Shown here in pieces: positions 28,294 through 37,368 of a DNA stretch of 64,000 nt. The position numbers were made by a program, and so were the translations under genes. This DNA comes from Mycolicibacillus parakoreensis. Lineage in GTDB: Bacteria > Actinomycetota > Actinomycetes > Mycobacteriales > Mycobacteriaceae. The notes under the pieces are model-generated. The model did not search any database and was not told the origin of the DNA. It saw only the letters and a program-made list of their open reading frames with translations. Position 1 is the first letter of the stretch. Each line of letters begins with the position of its first letter. Location of the stretch: NCBI RefSeq assembly GCF_022370835.2, contig NZ_CP092365.1:3100001-3164000 (forward strand), in the 5' to 3' direction.

Positions 28294-29523
28294 ATGCCCC
28301 GTAAAACCTCCGTTCCTCCTGACGCGGTCCACGGCGACGTCGACGACGGATACGGCCCGGTCGCCGATGCGTTCCGGGCGAATTTCGCCCGGGGTACGGA
28401 GATCGGGGCGGCGGTGGCGGTGTATCGCAACGGGCGCAAGGTCGTTGACCTGTGGGGTGGCTACCGCGACGGCCGGACCCGTGTGCCGTGGCGTCCCGAC
28501 ACCGTCGTCAACCTCTACTCCACGTCCAAGGGGATCTCGTCGCTGGCGCTGGCGGTGGCCGCCTCCCGCGGTCTGCTCGACTACGACGCCCGCGTCGCCG
28601 ACTACTGGCCGCAGTTCGCCCGGGCCGGCAAGGCCGACATCACGGTGCGCCAGCTGCTGGCCCACCAAGCGGGCCTACCGGCGCTCGACGCGCGGTTGCA
28701 GCTCAGCGACCTGGCCGATACCCAGCGGCTCTCCGACGCGCTGGCCGCCCAGGCCCCGGCGTGGCCGCCGGGCACCCGGCACGGCTATCACGCGATCACG
28801 CTGGGCTGGTATGAGTCCGAGCTGCTGCGGCACGCCGACCCGGCCGGGCGCACCCTGGGTCAATTCTTCGCCGACGAGGTCGCCGCGCCTCTGGGGCTGG
28901 ATCTGCACATCGGGCTGCCGCCGCAGGTCGATCGCGACCGGGTCGCCCACCTGCACGGCTGGCACCGCGCCGCCGCACTGCTGCATCTGGGGGCGCTGCC
29001 GCCGCGGCTGGTGCTGGCGTTGCTGAACCCGTTCGGCTTGACCGGACGCGCGGCCAACATCATCACCGGGATCGACCCGATGCGCGACTTCAACCGCGAG
29101 GAGATCCGCACCGTGGAGATCCCGGCCGCCAACGGCATCGGCACCGCCGATGCGGTGGCGCGCGCCTACGGGTGCGCCGCCACGGGCGGCCGAGAACTGG
29201 GGCTGACCGCCGCGACGCTCGCCGCGCTGGCGACCCCGGCACCGACGCCCAGCGGAGGTCCGCGCGACAAGGTGCTCCACGTGGATTCGGCCTTCTCGCT
29301 GGGCTATTGCAAACCGGTGCCGCATTTCCGGTTCGGATCCTCCGATGCGGCGTTCGGCACACCCGGCCTCGGCGGATCGTTCGGGTTCGCCGACCCTGAC
29401 ACCGGCACCGGGTTTGCCTATGCGATGAACCGGATGGGGTTCCACCTCTGGAGCGATCCCCGCGAACTCGCTGTGCGGCAAGCCCTGTTCGGCGACGTGC
29501 TCGGTGCTCGCGCGCAGACCTGA
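28294..29523 (+). CDS. Serine hydrolase of the beta-lactamase / class C family
   Basis: 409-residue penicillin-binding-protein-like hydrolase. The SxxK motif is Ser76-Thr-Ser-Lys79 in NLYSTSKG, and a YHA triad follows in HGYHAITLGWYE. The C-terminal FGTPGLGGSFGFADP supplies the HxG/KTG-equivalent loop. No signal peptide is apparent, so it is probably cytosolic or exported without a classical signal. Mycobacterial members (LipL, LipE, LipD type) act as esterases or lipases rather than lactamases, which is more likely here. It is coupled to the upstream LLM gene. Confidence 0.82.
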   Translation: MPRKTSVPPDAVHGDVDDGYGPVADAFRANFARGTEIGAAVAVYRNGRKVVDLWGGYRDGRTRVPWRPDTVVNLYSTSKGISSLALAVAASRGLLDYDARVADYWPQFARAGKADITVRQLLAHQAGLPALDARLQLSDLADTQRLSDALAAQAPAWPPGTRHGYHAITLGWYESELLRHADPAGRTLGQFFADEVAAPLGLDLHIGLPPQVDRDRVAHLHGWHRAAALLHLGALPPRLVLALLNPFGLTGRAANIITGIDPMRDFNREEIRTVEIPAANGIGTADAVARAYGCAATGGRELGLTAATLAALATPAPTPSGGPRDKVLHVDSAFSLGYCKPVPHFRFGSSDAAFGTPGLGGSFGFADPDTGTGFAYAMNRMGFHLWSDPRELAVRQALFGDVLGARAQT

Positions 29524-29554
29524 CCCGCAGACCAGCGCACAGACCTGACGCTCA

Positions 29555-29600
29555 GACGCGACAGTCCCCGGCACGCCGGGCGTGCGGGGACTGTCGCGTC
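29555..29600 (-). terminator. Long hairpin ending the spc operon (family copy A)
   Basis: A 21-bp stem with one bulged G: outer arms GACGCGACAGTCCCC (29555-29569) and GGGGACTGTCGCGTC (29586-29600), inner arms GCACGC and GCGTGC, loop CGG. It lies 20 nt past the rplO stop. On the plus strand it is followed by TACTCGCG. The convergent hydrolase gene ends 31 nt away on the other side, so it could serve both strands. Related copies lie at 39743 and 59133. Confidence 0.75.
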
Positions 29601-29620
29601 TACTCGCGGGTCGCTGGGAC

Positions 29621-30067
29621 CTACAGTTCGGTGGCCGAGCCGCCGGCGGCGGTCAGCTTCTCGCGGGCGCTGCCGGAGAACTTGTGGGCGGTGACGTCGA
29701 GCTTGACGCTCACCGTGCCGTCGCCGAGCACCTTGACCAGGGTGTTCTTACGCACCGCACCCTTGGCCACCAACTCGTCGATCCCGACGGTCCCGCCGGC
29801 GGGGAACAGCCGGGCCAGATCACCGACGTTGACCACGGCGTACTCGGTGCGGAACCGGTTGCGGAACCCCTTGAGCTTGGGCAGGCGCATGTGGATCGGC
29901 ATCTGGCCACCCTCGAAGGTGACCGGCACGTTCTTGCGGGCCTTGGTGCCCTTGGTGCCGCGACCGGCGGTCTTGCCCCGGCCCGACCCCTCGCCGCGGC
30001 CCACCCGGGTGCGCTTGGTCTTCGATCCGGGCGCCGGCGCCAGGTCGTGCAGCTTGATCGGCGTCAT
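29621..30067 (-). CDS. rplO: 50S ribosomal protein L15
   Basis: Large-subunit assembly protein, 148 residues: [21 protein letters not shown], the Gly-rich [13 protein letters not shown] segment, and the [18 protein letters not shown] block. ATG 30067 overlaps the rpmD stop by 4 nt. Last gene of the spc operon here because secY is elsewhere. Confidence 0.98.
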   Translation of the reverse strand: MTPIKLHDLAPAPGSKTKRTRVGRGEGSGRGKTAGRGTKGTKARKNVPVTFEGGQMPIHMRLPKLKGFRNRFRTEYAVVNVGDLARLFPAGGTVGIDELVAKGAVRKNTLVKVLGDGTVSVKLDVTAHKFSGSAREKLTAAGGSATEL

Positions 30068-30246
30068 GATGCCTCCTCAACTCGCACCAGGTGGTGGACG
30101 GCCTTGATCAGGCCGCGGGTCTGCGGGTTGTCCTCGCGGACCACCGTCTGGCGGATCTTGCGCAATCCCAGGGTGCGCAGGCTCTCCCGCTGATGCCACC
30201 GGGCGCCGATGGTGGAGCGCACCTGGGTGATCTTCAGTTCTGCCAT
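30064..30246 (-). CDS. rpmD: 50S ribosomal protein L30
   Basis: 60-residue protein: [20 protein letters not shown] then [25 protein letters not shown] 30246 lies 2 nt past the rpsE stop. The short length fits bacterial L30. Confidence 0.97.
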   Translation of the reverse strand: MAELKITQVRSTIGARWHQRESLRTLGLRKIRQTVVREDNPQTRGLIKAVHHLVRVEEAS

Positions 30247-30248
30247 GA

Positions 30249-30887
30249 CTATGCGGTTCCTTCGCTGGCTGTCGAGGCGGCCAGCGCCTCGCTCTCCCGC
30301 CGGGCCTGCAACATCCGTGCCGGCGCGACGTCTTCGATCGGCAGACCGCGGCGGGCGGCGACCTCCTCGGGCCGCTGCAGCATCTTCAGCGCGGCCACGG
30401 TGGCGTGCACCACGTTGATCGCGTTGTCGCTGCCCAGCGACTTCGACAGGATGTCGTGCACGCCGGCGCATTCGAGCACCGCACGCACCGCACCCCCGGC
30501 GATCACACCGGTACCGGCGCTGGCCGGGCGCAGCAGCACCACCCCGGCCGCGGCCTCGCCCTGCACCGGGTGGGTGATGGTGCCCCCGATCATCGGCACC
30601 CGGAAGAAGGCCTTGCGGGCCTCCTCGACGCCCTTGGCGATCGCGGCCGGGACCTCCTTGGCCTTGCCGTAGCCGACGCCGACCATGCCGTTGCCGTCGC
30701 CGACCACCACCAGGGCGGTGAAGGAGAACCGGCGGCCGCCCTTGACCACCTTGGAGACCCGGTTGATCGCGACGACGCGCTCCAGGTAGTTGCTCTTGTC
30801 GTCGCGGTCTCGGCCCCGGCCACCGTCGCGACGGCCGCGGCCACCACCGGTGTTCGGTGCGCCCGCGCCGGTCGGCTGCTCCGCCAT
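30249..30887 (-). CDS. rpsE: 30S ribosomal protein S5
   Basis: 212 residues. S5 lies at the back of the small subunit and affects fidelity. A Gly/Arg-rich N-terminal extension ([18 protein letters not shown]) precedes the canonical part, which begins [22 protein letters not shown] and includes [18 protein letters not shown]. Two consecutive ATGs (30890, 30887) are available; AAGGGA fits 30887 better. Confidence 0.97.
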   Translation of the reverse strand: MAEQPTGAGAPNTGGGRGRRDGGRGRDRDDKSNYLERVVAINRVSKVVKGGRRFSFTALVVVGDGNGMVGVGYGKAKEVPAAIAKGVEEARKAFFRVPMIGGTITHPVQGEAAAGVVLLRPASAGTGVIAGGAVRAVLECAGVHDILSKSLGSDNAINVVHATVAALKMLQRPEEVAARRGLPIEDVAPARMLQARRESEALAASTASEGTA

Positions 30888-30915
30888 CATGCGGTCCCTT
30901 CGTTGCTGATCGTCA

Positions 30916-31320
30916 TTAGAAGCTCAATCCGTTCTCGCGGACGGCGTCGGCCAACGCCGCGATCCGTCCGCCGTAGGTGTAGCCACCGCGGTCGAACACC
31001 ACCGATCCGACGCCGATCGCCTTGGCCCGCTCGGCGATGAGCTGGCCGACCCGCACACTGTGGGCCTTCTTGTCGCCCTGCACGGCACGCACATCGGCCT
31101 CGATCGACGACGCGGCGGCCAGCGTGGTGCCGTTGAGGTCGTTGACCAGCTGCACGTGGATGTGCCGCGACGACCGGTGCACGACCAGGCGCGGACGCTG
31201 CGCGGTGCCCGAGATGGTCTTGCGCAGCCGGGCGTGACGACGCTTGCGCGCGATCCGCCGCGCTGCGGAGATGTTCTGCCCCACCGGCTTCCACTCGGTG
31301 GCTGGCTGTGTTTGCGCCAT
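30916..31320 (-). CDS. rplR: 50S ribosomal protein L18
   Basis: 5S rRNA-binding protein, 134 residues: [40 protein letters not shown] and [21 protein letters not shown]. An N-terminal extension of about 20 residues ([17 protein letters not shown]) is usual in mycobacteria. It lies 2 nt after rplF. Confidence 0.98.
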   Translation of the reverse strand: MAQTQPATEWKPVGQNISAARRIARKRRHARLRKTISGTAQRPRLVVHRSSRHIHVQLVNDLNGTTLAAASSIEADVRAVQGDKKAHSVRVGQLIAERAKAIGVGSVVFDRGGYTYGGRIAALADAVRENGLSF

Positions 31321-31322
31321 GA

Positions 31323-31862
31323 CTACTTACCTGTCTTTCCGACCTTGCGGCGGATCTGCTCGCCGGCGTAGCGCACACCCTTGCCCTTGTACGGGTCGGG
31401 GCGGCGCAGCCGGCGGATGACCGCCGTGATCTGACCGACCTTCTGCTTGTCGATGCCGGAGACCGAGAACTTCGTCGGGGACTCCACCGCGAAGGTGATG
31501 CCCTCCGGGGCCTCGACCACCACCGGGTGGCTGAAGCCCAGGGCGAACTCCAGGGTGGAGCCCTTGAGCTGCACGCGGTAGCCCACCCCGTGGATCTCCA
31601 TGTTGGTGGTGTAGCCCTCGGTCACCCCGGTGACCAGGTTGGCCACCAGCGAGCGGTTCAGCCCGTGCAGCGCCCGGTTCTCCCGGTGGTCGTCGGGGCG
31701 GGTGACCACGATCGCGCCGTCGTCGTTGCGCACGACGCTCAGCGGCTCCGAGACGTTCAGTTCCAAAGTGCCCTTGGGGCCCTTCACCGAGACGTGGCGA
31801 CCGTCGATGTTGACATCGACGCCTGAGGGCACCAGAACCGGATCCTTACCAATTCGCGACAT
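31323..31862 (-). CDS. rplF: 50S ribosomal protein L6
   Basis: 179-residue protein near the factor-binding site. It has two repeated domains with [16 protein letters not shown] at the start and [21 protein letters not shown] at the end, the rRNA-binding signature. 29 nt after rpsH. Confidence 0.98.
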   Translation of the reverse strand: MSRIGKDPVLVPSGVDVNIDGRHVSVKGPKGTLELNVSEPLSVVRNDDGAIVVTRPDDHRENRALHGLNRSLVANLVTGVTEGYTTNMEIHGVGYRVQLKGSTLEFALGFSHPVVVEAPEGITFAVESPTKFSVSGIDKQKVGQITAVIRRLRRPDPYKGKGVRYAGEQIRRKVGKTGK

Positions 31863-31891
31863 AATCTTCTACCTAAGCTTCCTGTCCCCCG

Positions 31892-32290
31892 CTACCACAC
31901 GTAGGCGAGGACTTCGCCGCCCACGCGTTGTCTGGCTGCCTGTCGGTCGGTGACCAGCCCGGAGGACGTGGAGATGATCGCCACGCCCAGCCCGCCCAGC
32001 ACCCGGGGCAGGTTGGTCGATTTCGCATACACCCGCAGCCCCGGCTTGGAGACGCGCCGCAGCCCGGCGAGGCTGCGCTCGCGGTTCGGGCCGTACTTGA
32101 GCTCCACCACCAGCGTCTTGCCCACCCGCGCGTCCTCGACGCGGAAGTCGCTGATGTAGCCCTCCCGCTTGAGGATGTCGGCGATGTTGGCCTTGAGCTT
32201 GGAGTGCGGCAGGCTCACCTCGTCGTGGTACGCCGAGTTGGCGTTGCGCACGCGCGTCAACAGGTCTGCGATGGGGTCCGTCATCGTCAT
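31892..32290 (-). CDS. rpsH: 30S ribosomal protein S8
   Basis: 132 residues, binds the central domain of 16S rRNA and in other bacteria autoregulates the spc operon. [28 protein letters not shown] and the conserved C-terminal [20 protein letters not shown] are present. The 87-nt gap from rpsN carries no obvious structure. Confidence 0.98.
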   Translation of the reverse strand: MTMTDPIADLLTRVRNANSAYHDEVSLPHSKLKANIADILKREGYISDFRVEDARVGKTLVVELKYGPNRERSLAGLRRVSKPGLRVYAKSTNLPRVLGGLGVAIISTSSGLVTDRQAARQRVGGEVLAYVW

Positions 32291-32377
32291 GACAGCCGGG
32301 TCACCTTCCTTGCGGTGGTTCCCTGCCGGGCCTTCCGCATCTGTGGGGTTCGGGTCGAGGGCGCCGAGATCATCGGT

Positions 32378-32563
32378 TCACCAACTGCTCTTCTGCACAC
32401 CGGGCAGTTCGCCGGCGTGCGCCATGTCGCGCAGGCAGATGCGGCACAGCCCGAACTTGCGGTAGACCGCGCGCGGGCGCCCGCACTTGTTGCAGCGGGT
32501 GTAGCCGCGCACCTTGAACTTGGGCTTGCGCTGGGCCTTGTTGACCAGTGCCTTTTTTGCCAT
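32378..32563 (-). CDS. rpsN: 30S ribosomal protein S14, zinc type
   Basis: 61-residue short S14: [20 protein letters not shown], then CNKCGRP and [10 protein letters not shown], giving the CxxC-x12-CxxC zinc knuckle. This is the housekeeping zinc (type Z) form; the longer zinc-free paralogue is not in this window. It lies 4 nt after rplE. Confidence 0.97.
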   Translation of the reverse strand: MAKKALVNKAQRKPKFKVRGYTRCNKCGRPRAVYRKFGLCRICLRDMAHAGELPGVQKSSW

Positions 32564-32567
32564 CTGT

Positions 32568-33131
32568 TCAGTTCTCCTTGAACGGAAAGCCGAGGGCCCG
32601 TAGCAGCGCTCGTCCTTCTTCGTCGGTCGTCGCCGAGGTGACGACGGTGATGTTCATCCCGCGGGGCCGGTCGATCGAGTCCACGTTGATCTCGTGGAAC
32701 ACCGACTGCTCGGAGAGCCCGAAGGTGTAGTTGCCGGTGCCGTCGAACTGCTTGGGCGACAGGCCGCGGAAGTCGCGGATACGCGGCAGCGCGATCGAGG
32801 TGAGCCGGTCGAGGAACTCCCACATGCGGTCGCCGCGCAGCGTGACCCGTGCGCCGATCGGCATACCCTCGCGCAGTTTGAACTGGGCGATCGACTTGCG
32901 GGCCCGGCGGATCTCCGGCTTCTGCCCGGTGATCAGCGACAAGTCGTTGACCGCGCCGTTGATCAGTTTCGCGTCGCGGGCGGCGTCGCCGACGCCCATG
33001 TTGACCACGACCTTGACCATGCCGGGGATCTGCATGACGTTGGCGTAGCCGAACTCCTTGTTCAGCGCGTCACGGATCTCCTCGCGGTAGCGCGCCTTCA
33101 GCCGCGGCTGAACTTTCTGTGCAGTGGTCAT
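32568..33131 (-). CDS. rplE: 50S ribosomal protein L5
   Basis: 5S rRNA-binding protein, 187 residues: [59 protein letters not shown] and [19 protein letters not shown]. Its ATG overlaps the rplX stop by 1 nt. Confidence 0.98.
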   Translation of the reverse strand: MTTAQKVQPRLKARYREEIRDALNKEFGYANVMQIPGMVKVVVNMGVGDAARDAKLINGAVNDLSLITGQKPEIRRARKSIAQFKLREGMPIGARVTLRGDRMWEFLDRLTSIALPRIRDFRGLSPKQFDGTGNYTFGLSEQSVFHEINVDSIDRPRGMNITVVTSATTDEEGRALLRALGFPFKEN

Positions 33132-33448
33132 CAGATGTCCTCGCCGTTGCGCTTGGAGACCCGGACCTTCTTGCCGGTCTCCTCATCCACCCGGTACCCG
33201 ACGCGGGTCGGCTTGCCGTCGGAGTCGACGACCATCACGTTGGACACGTGGATCGTCGCCTCCTGGGTGACGATGCCCCCGGACTGGGCGCCCCGCTCGT
33301 TGGTCGACACCGCGGTGTGCTTCTTGATCCGGTTGACGCCCTCGACCAGCACCCGGTCGCGGCCCGGGTAGGCCTGAATCACCTTGCCCTTGGCGCCCTT
33401 GTCCTTGCCGGCGATCACCAGCACCGTGTCACCTTTGTGCACTTTCAT
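33131..33448 (-). CDS. rplX: 50S ribosomal protein L24
   Basis: 105-residue KOW-domain assembly initiator: [30 protein letters not shown], then [16 protein letters not shown]. It directly abuts rplN (stop and start adjacent). Confidence 0.98.
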   Translation of the reverse strand: MKVHKGDTVLVIAGKDKGAKGKVIQAYPGRDRVLVEGVNRIKKHTAVSTNERGAQSGGIVTQEATIHVSNVMVVDSDGKPTRVGYRVDEETGKKVRVSKRNGEDI

Positions 33449-33817
33449 CTACAACACCTCCGGGGCCAGCGACACGATCTTCATGAAGCGCTTCTCGCGC
33501 AGTTCCCGGCCGACCGGCCCGAAGATGCGGGTCCCGCGCGGGTCGTTGTCGCCCTTAATGATGACTGCGGCGTTCTCGTCGAACTTGATGTAGCTGCCGT
33601 CGGGACGGCGGCGCTCCTTGGCGGTCCGCACGATCACCGCCTTGACCACATCACCGCGGCTGACGTTGCCGCCGGGAATGGCGTCTTTGACGGTGGCCAC
33701 GACGATGTCGCCGATCCCGGCGTAGCGGCGCCCGGACCCGCCGAGCACACGGATGCACAGGATCTCCTTGGCGCCCGTGTTGTCGGCAACCTTGAGCCGC
33801 GATTCCTGCTGAATCAC
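33449..33817 (-). CDS. rplN: 50S ribosomal protein L14
   Basis: 122 residues from GTG 33817 ([20 protein letters not shown]), preceded by AGGAGA; the frame remains open further upstream but the conserved protein starts here. The L14 signature [20 protein letters not shown] and ending VSLAPEVL are present. First gene of the spc operon. Confidence 0.98.
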   Translation of the reverse strand: MIQQESRLKVADNTGAKEILCIRVLGGSGRRYAGIGDIVVATVKDAIPGGNVSRGDVVKAVIVRTAKERRRPDGSYIKFDENAAVIIKGDNDPRGTRIFGPVGRELREKRFMKIVSLAPEVL

Positions 33818-33946
33818 TCGATCTCCTGACCTGGTGGTATAGACACGCCAGATACCGACCTGGACGTGCGCGGTCTTGTCGTTGGCCACGGGCACGCGGG
33901 GCCAACCGGTCACGGCCAGCCGAGGTCTGCCCTAGGCAACCCCCAC

Positions 33947-33976
33947 ATACTAGGGTGACCACCGGCTTTCCACCAA
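33947..33976 (-). promoter_or_regulatory. Candidate spc-operon promoter
   Basis: Minus strand: -35 TTGGTG (33971-33976), 18-nt spacer, -10 TAGTAT (33947-33952). The start would be near 33940, giving a leader of about 120 nt to rplN. It lies within the 244-nt divergent region shared with the ABC transporter. Confidence 0.55.
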
Positions 33977-34048
33977 ATTGGCGGCAGCGGCGCCCCGCGG
34001 CGGGGCCGCCGTTCGCCGGTGCGCGGCGACCCCACGCCCTAGACGCCC

Positions 34049-34054
34049 TAGACT
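34049..34054 (+). promoter_or_regulatory. -10 box for the ABC transporter operon, leaderless
   Basis: TAGACT followed by 7 nt and GTG 34062. No ribosome binding site is seen. This supports the GTG as the true start of the ATPase gene. Confidence 0.5.
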
Positions 34055-34061
34055 GCTGCAG

Positions 34062-35015
34062 GTGGCCTCCGCGACGACCCGACGCGGGCACGACCCCGCC
34101 CCGCCGGGGTCTGCCGCGGTGGTCTGCGCCGAGGGGTTGACCCGCCGGTTCGGCGCCCGGCGCGGGGTGCGCGACGTGTCGCTGCACATCGGCGCCGGGG
34201 AGGTGTTCGGGTTTCTCGGCCCCAACGGCGCCGGCAAGACGACGACGATCCGGCTGCTGCTGGGGCTGTACGCCCCCACCGCGGGGCGCGCCCGGGTGTT
34301 CGACCGCGACCCGTGGACCGAGACGGTGGCGGTGCACCGCCGCGTCGGCTACCTGCCCGGGGAGTTGTCGCTGTATCCGCGGTTGACCGGCCGGCAGATC
34401 CTCGATCGGCTCGCCCGGATCCGCGGCGCCGGCCAGCGGCCCGACCGGCGCTTCCGCGACGAGCTGGCCGAGCGGTTCAGCGCCGAACTGGATCGGCCGG
34501 TGCACACCCTGTCGAAGGGCAACGTGCAGAAGATCGGGCTGCTCAACGCGTTCGCCCACCGCCCGGAGCTGTTGGTGCTCGACGAGCCCACCGCGGGGCT
34601 CGATCCGCTGTTGCAGGACGAGTTCGCCCGGCTGGTGCGCGAGACGGTCGCACAGGGCCGCACGGTGTTCTTGTCCTCCCACGACCTCGACGAGGTGCAG
34701 CGGCTGGTCGACCGGGTGGCGATCATCCGCGACGGGCACCTCGTGGTCACCGACACCGTGGCGAACCTGCGGGCGGCGGCGCCGAAAACGGTGCGGCTGC
34801 GCTTCGCCGCGCCGGTGGACCCCCGCCGGTTCGCCGCGCTCGACGGCGTCGAGGTGCTCGGCGGCGACGGCACCGAGATCCAGTTGTCGGTCAGCGGGCC
34901 CATCGGCGCGCTGCTGCGGGCGGCCGCCGAGGCCGACGCGGTGGATCTGACCGCCCGCCCGGCCAGCCTCGACGAGTTGTTCCGCGACTACTACCGCACC
35001 GACGGGCACCGGTGA
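34062..35015 (+). CDS. ABC transporter ATP-binding protein
   Basis: 317 residues. Walker A is GPNGAGKTTTIRLLLG, the Q-loop region has GYLPGELSLYPRLTG, the signature is LSKGNVQKIGLLNAFAHRPE (variant of LSGGQ), Walker B is LLVLDEPTAGLDP and the switch His is in SSHDLDEVQ. It belongs to the drug/sodium exporter-like ABC-2 class, with a C-terminal DUF-like tail. The permease gene overlaps its stop by 4 nt (GTGA). It is probably an exporter; substrate unknown. Confidence 0.92.
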   Translation: MASATTRRGHDPAPPGSAAVVCAEGLTRRFGARRGVRDVSLHIGAGEVFGFLGPNGAGKTTTIRLLLGLYAPTAGRARVFDRDPWTETVAVHRRVGYLPGELSLYPRLTGRQILDRLARIRGAGQRPDRRFRDELAERFSAELDRPVHTLSKGNVQKIGLLNAFAHRPELLVLDEPTAGLDPLLQDEFARLVRETVAQGRTVFLSSHDLDEVQRLVDRVAIIRDGHLVVTDTVANLRAAAPKTVRLRFAAPVDPRRFAALDGVEVLGGDGTEIQLSVSGPIGALLRAAAEADAVDLTARPASLDELFRDYYRTDGHR

Positions 35016-35806
35016 GCACCGCTATCGCGGCCATCACCGCCTTGGATCTGCGGCTGCGGCGCCGGCTGATCATCGGCTACTCGGTGGGCATGGCGGTGTA
35101 CGTGTTCCTCGTGGTGGCGCTGTATCCGGTGGTGAAGAACGACACCGACCTCGATGCGCTCACCGACTCCACCCTCGGTGCGCTGGTCGGGGCGGCCGGC
35201 TCAGGGCTGACCTCCCCCGACGGCTGGCTCAACGCCAACCTGTACGGCAACTTCGTGCCGCTGATCGTGTTGATCGCCACCATCGGCTACGGCGGGTCGG
35301 CGGTGGCCGGGCAGAACGAGGACGGCAGCCTGGCGCTGGTCGCGACGCTGCCGGTGAGCCGCGGGGCGATTCTCGCCGCCAAACTGGCGGCGCTGACCGT
35401 GCAGGCGCTGCCGGTGCCGATCGTCACCGCCGGCTGCGTGCTGACCGGACGTTGGTTCGATCTGCACATCGGCGCCGGCGCGCTGGTGGGGGTCACCGTC
35501 GGGGTGTGGCTTTTGGGGTTGGTCTTCGGCGCCCTGGCGTTGGCCGTCGGCGCGCTCACCGGCAGCCGCGGGCTGGCGTTCGGCATCACCGCGGGGATCG
35601 CGGCGCTGACCTATCTGATCAACTCGTTGGCACCGGTCGTCGACTGGCTGCATCCGCGCCGGTTCGTGTCGCCGTTCTTCTACGCCGTCGGCGACAACCA
35701 GTTGCAGCACGGCCTGGCCTGGGGCTGGGCGGCACTGCTCGCGGCGATGACGGTGATGTTCGCGGCCGCGGCGCTGGCCGCGTTCCGCCGCCTCGACGTG
35801 CACTGA
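35012..35806 (+). CDS. ABC-2 type transporter permease
   Basis: 264 residues with about six membrane helices: around 20-40, 75-95, 120-140, 155-180, 185-205 and 235-255. GTG 35012 overlaps the ATPase gene stop. EDGSLALVATLPVSRGAILAAKL is the ABC-2 permease cytoplasmic coupling loop. It forms one exporter with the preceding ATPase (probably dimers of each). Confidence 0.88.
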   Translation: MSTAIAAITALDLRLRRRLIIGYSVGMAVYVFLVVALYPVVKNDTDLDALTDSTLGALVGAAGSGLTSPDGWLNANLYGNFVPLIVLIATIGYGGSAVAGQNEDGSLALVATLPVSRGAILAAKLAALTVQALPVPIVTAGCVLTGRWFDLHIGAGALVGVTVGVWLLGLVFGALALAVGALTGSRGLAFGITAGIAALTYLINSLAPVVDWLHPRRFVSPFFYAVGDNQLQHGLAWGWAALLAAMTVMFAAAALAAFRRLDVH

Positions 35807-35836
35807 CCGCCGATCGGTCCCGCTCAGGAGGCCGCA

Positions 35837-36358
35837 TCAGGAGGCGATGTGGCCCTCCTCGGCGGGCAGCGGCGGCGGCAGCGGGGTGGTCGGGGTGGGG
35901 GTGTCGGCGGGCGTCTCCGCCGGGGCCTCGGTGGGGCTTGGGTCCGGGTCCTCGGTGTCGGGGGCCGACGCGCCGTGGAAGTCGACCATCGGCTCGGTGC
36001 GGATCGTCGTCTCTCCCTCGGTGATCGTCAGCGACTTCGCCGACACCGTGTAGGTGATCCCGGCGCGGGTGGCGCTGAAGGTTCCCGATCCCGACGACGA
36101 CGCCCCGGTGATCAGCTTCGCGCCGTCTTCGATGCGCACCCCGCGGTACTGGTAGCCGCCGTCGCCGTCGTCACAGATCGCCACCCGGGACCGTTCGGTG
36201 GCCCCGAAGACGACGGCGGTGTCGCTGCAGCGCGCCGTGGAGTTCACATAGCCCTGCTCGTCGAAGTCCGGCGCCGCGGAGGCCGGGGCGGCCCACAGCA
36301 GCGCCGCCAGCAGCGCGGCCGCACTCGCGGCGAGCGGGGGGTGCACGGAGGTTGTCAT
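35837..36358 (-). CDS. Secreted protein of unknown function with Pro/Thr-rich tail
   Basis: 173 residues from ATG 36358, with GGTGGA upstream. A typical signal peptide (hydrophobic core about 9-25, cleavage at PASA-A) is followed by a roughly 100-residue beta-rich domain with two Cys (RCSDTAVVF and AICDDGDGG) and then a Pro/Thr/Ala/Glu-rich tail (about 125-170). I recognise no family. It is probably exported to the envelope. It sits between the convergent ABC permease gene and FGE. Confidence 0.6.
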   Translation of the reverse strand: MTTSVHPPLAASAAALLAALLWAAPASAAPDFDEQGYVNSTARCSDTAVVFGATERSRVAICDDGDGGYQYRGVRIEDGAKLITGASSSGSGTFSATRAGITYTVSAKSLTITEGETTIRTEPMVDFHGASAPDTEDPDPSPTEAPAETPADTPTPTTPLPPPLPAEEGHIAS

Positions 36359-36433
36359 CGGGTCCACCGAAGCACGCCGCACCCGCGACGGCGGGCACCG
36401 GCACGCCGCCGCAACCGAATCGTTAACCCGCGC

Positions 36434-37318
36434 TCACACCACGCAGCGAAACCCGATGTGGCCGGTGGCGCTGTCCGTCGACTGCGGGCTGCGCGCCGCC
36501 GGGCGGTAGCGGTGGCAGTACTCCGGGGCGCACAGGTGCGAGCCGCCCTTGAGCACCTGGATGACCTCCGGGTCGGCCGCGGGCGGTGGGGCGCAGCACG
36601 CCGCGGCGGGTGCGGCGGGTGCGGCCAAACCGTGGCGGGCGGAGAACCGGGTCGCGGTCCACTCCCAGACGTTGCCGATCATGTCGAGCAGGCCGAAGCC
36701 GTTGGCCGGGAACACCCCCACCGGTGAGGTGCCCGCCCAGCCGGCCGCGCCGTCGTTGCGGTACGGGAATGCGCCCTGCCAGGTGTTGGCCATCAGCCGC
36801 CCATCGGGGTGCGCTTCGTCGCCCCACGGGTAGACGGTGTCGGCCCCGGCGCGTGCGGCGTACTCCCATTCGGCCTCGGTGGGCAGCCGCCGGCCCGCCC
36901 AGCGCGCGTAGGCCGCGGCGTCGGGGTAGGCCACCTGCACCACCGGATGGTCGGGATGAGCGTCGATGCCGCTGCCGGGTCCGCGCGGGTGACGCCAGCA
37001 CGCCCCGGGCACCCAGGCCCACCACCGCCGCCAGTCGCGCAGATCCACCGGCCCGGCGGTGGGGGTGAACACCAGCGCGCCGGGCACCAGATCCGCCGCG
37101 GCGGCACCCGGGTACAGCGCCGGGTCCGGGGCCTGCTCGGCGAGCGTGACGTAGCCGGTGTCGGCGACGAACGCGCCGTACTGCGCGTTGGTCACCGGGT
37201 GGCGCTCCACCGCGAACCCGGCGACCGTGGCGACGTGCACCGGCGTCTCCTCCGGGTAGAACCCGGCGGCGCCCATCCGAAACGCCCCGCCGGCAAGTTC
37301 GATCAACTCCGAGAGCAT
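36434..37318 (-). CDS. Formylglycine-generating enzyme (sulfatase modifying factor)
   Basis: Oxidises the active-site Cys of sulfatases to formylglycine using oxygen and copper. The 294-residue protein has the FGE-sulfatase fold signatures RLPTEAEWEYAARAG, YPWGDE, GFGLLDMIGNVWEW and HIGFRCV. The catalytic Cys pair is Cys263/Cys268 in GGSHLCAPEYCHRY. ATG 37318 lies 6 nt after a TACGCT box. It stands 50 nt downstream of atsA, whose CSPTR motif is its substrate, so the pair is self-contained. It corresponds to Rv0712. An inserted Ala/Pro/Cys-rich stretch (232-249) precedes the active site. Confidence 0.93.
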   Translation of the reverse strand: MLSELIELAGGAFRMGAAGFYPEETPVHVATVAGFAVERHPVTNAQYGAFVADTGYVTLAEQAPDPALYPGAAAADLVPGALVFTPTAGPVDLRDWRRWWAWVPGACWRHPRGPGSGIDAHPDHPVVQVAYPDAAAYARWAGRRLPTEAEWEYAARAGADTVYPWGDEAHPDGRLMANTWQGAFPYRNDGAAGWAGTSPVGVFPANGFGLLDMIGNVWEWTATRFSARHGLAAPAAPAAACCAPPPAADPEVIQVLKGGSHLCAPEYCHRYRPAARSPQSTDSATGHIGFRCVV

Positions 37319-37324
37319 GGGGTG

Positions 37325-37330
37325 AGCGTA
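37325..37330 (-). promoter_or_regulatory. -10 box for the FGE gene, leaderless
   Basis: Minus strand TACGCT, then 6 nt, then ATG 37318. It lies within the 50 nt between the atsA stop and the FGE start, so FGE could be transcribed separately from atsA. Confidence 0.45.
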
Positions 37331-37368
37331 GGACCAGGCGCGCCGGGGCCGGGCGCTGATGCGTCGCG

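Noticed and set aside
29555..29600. Insertion-sequence inverted repeat or attachment site
   Set aside because: There is no transposase or integrase nearby and no direct target duplication. Position after operon stops and the three-copy pattern fit a terminator family better.
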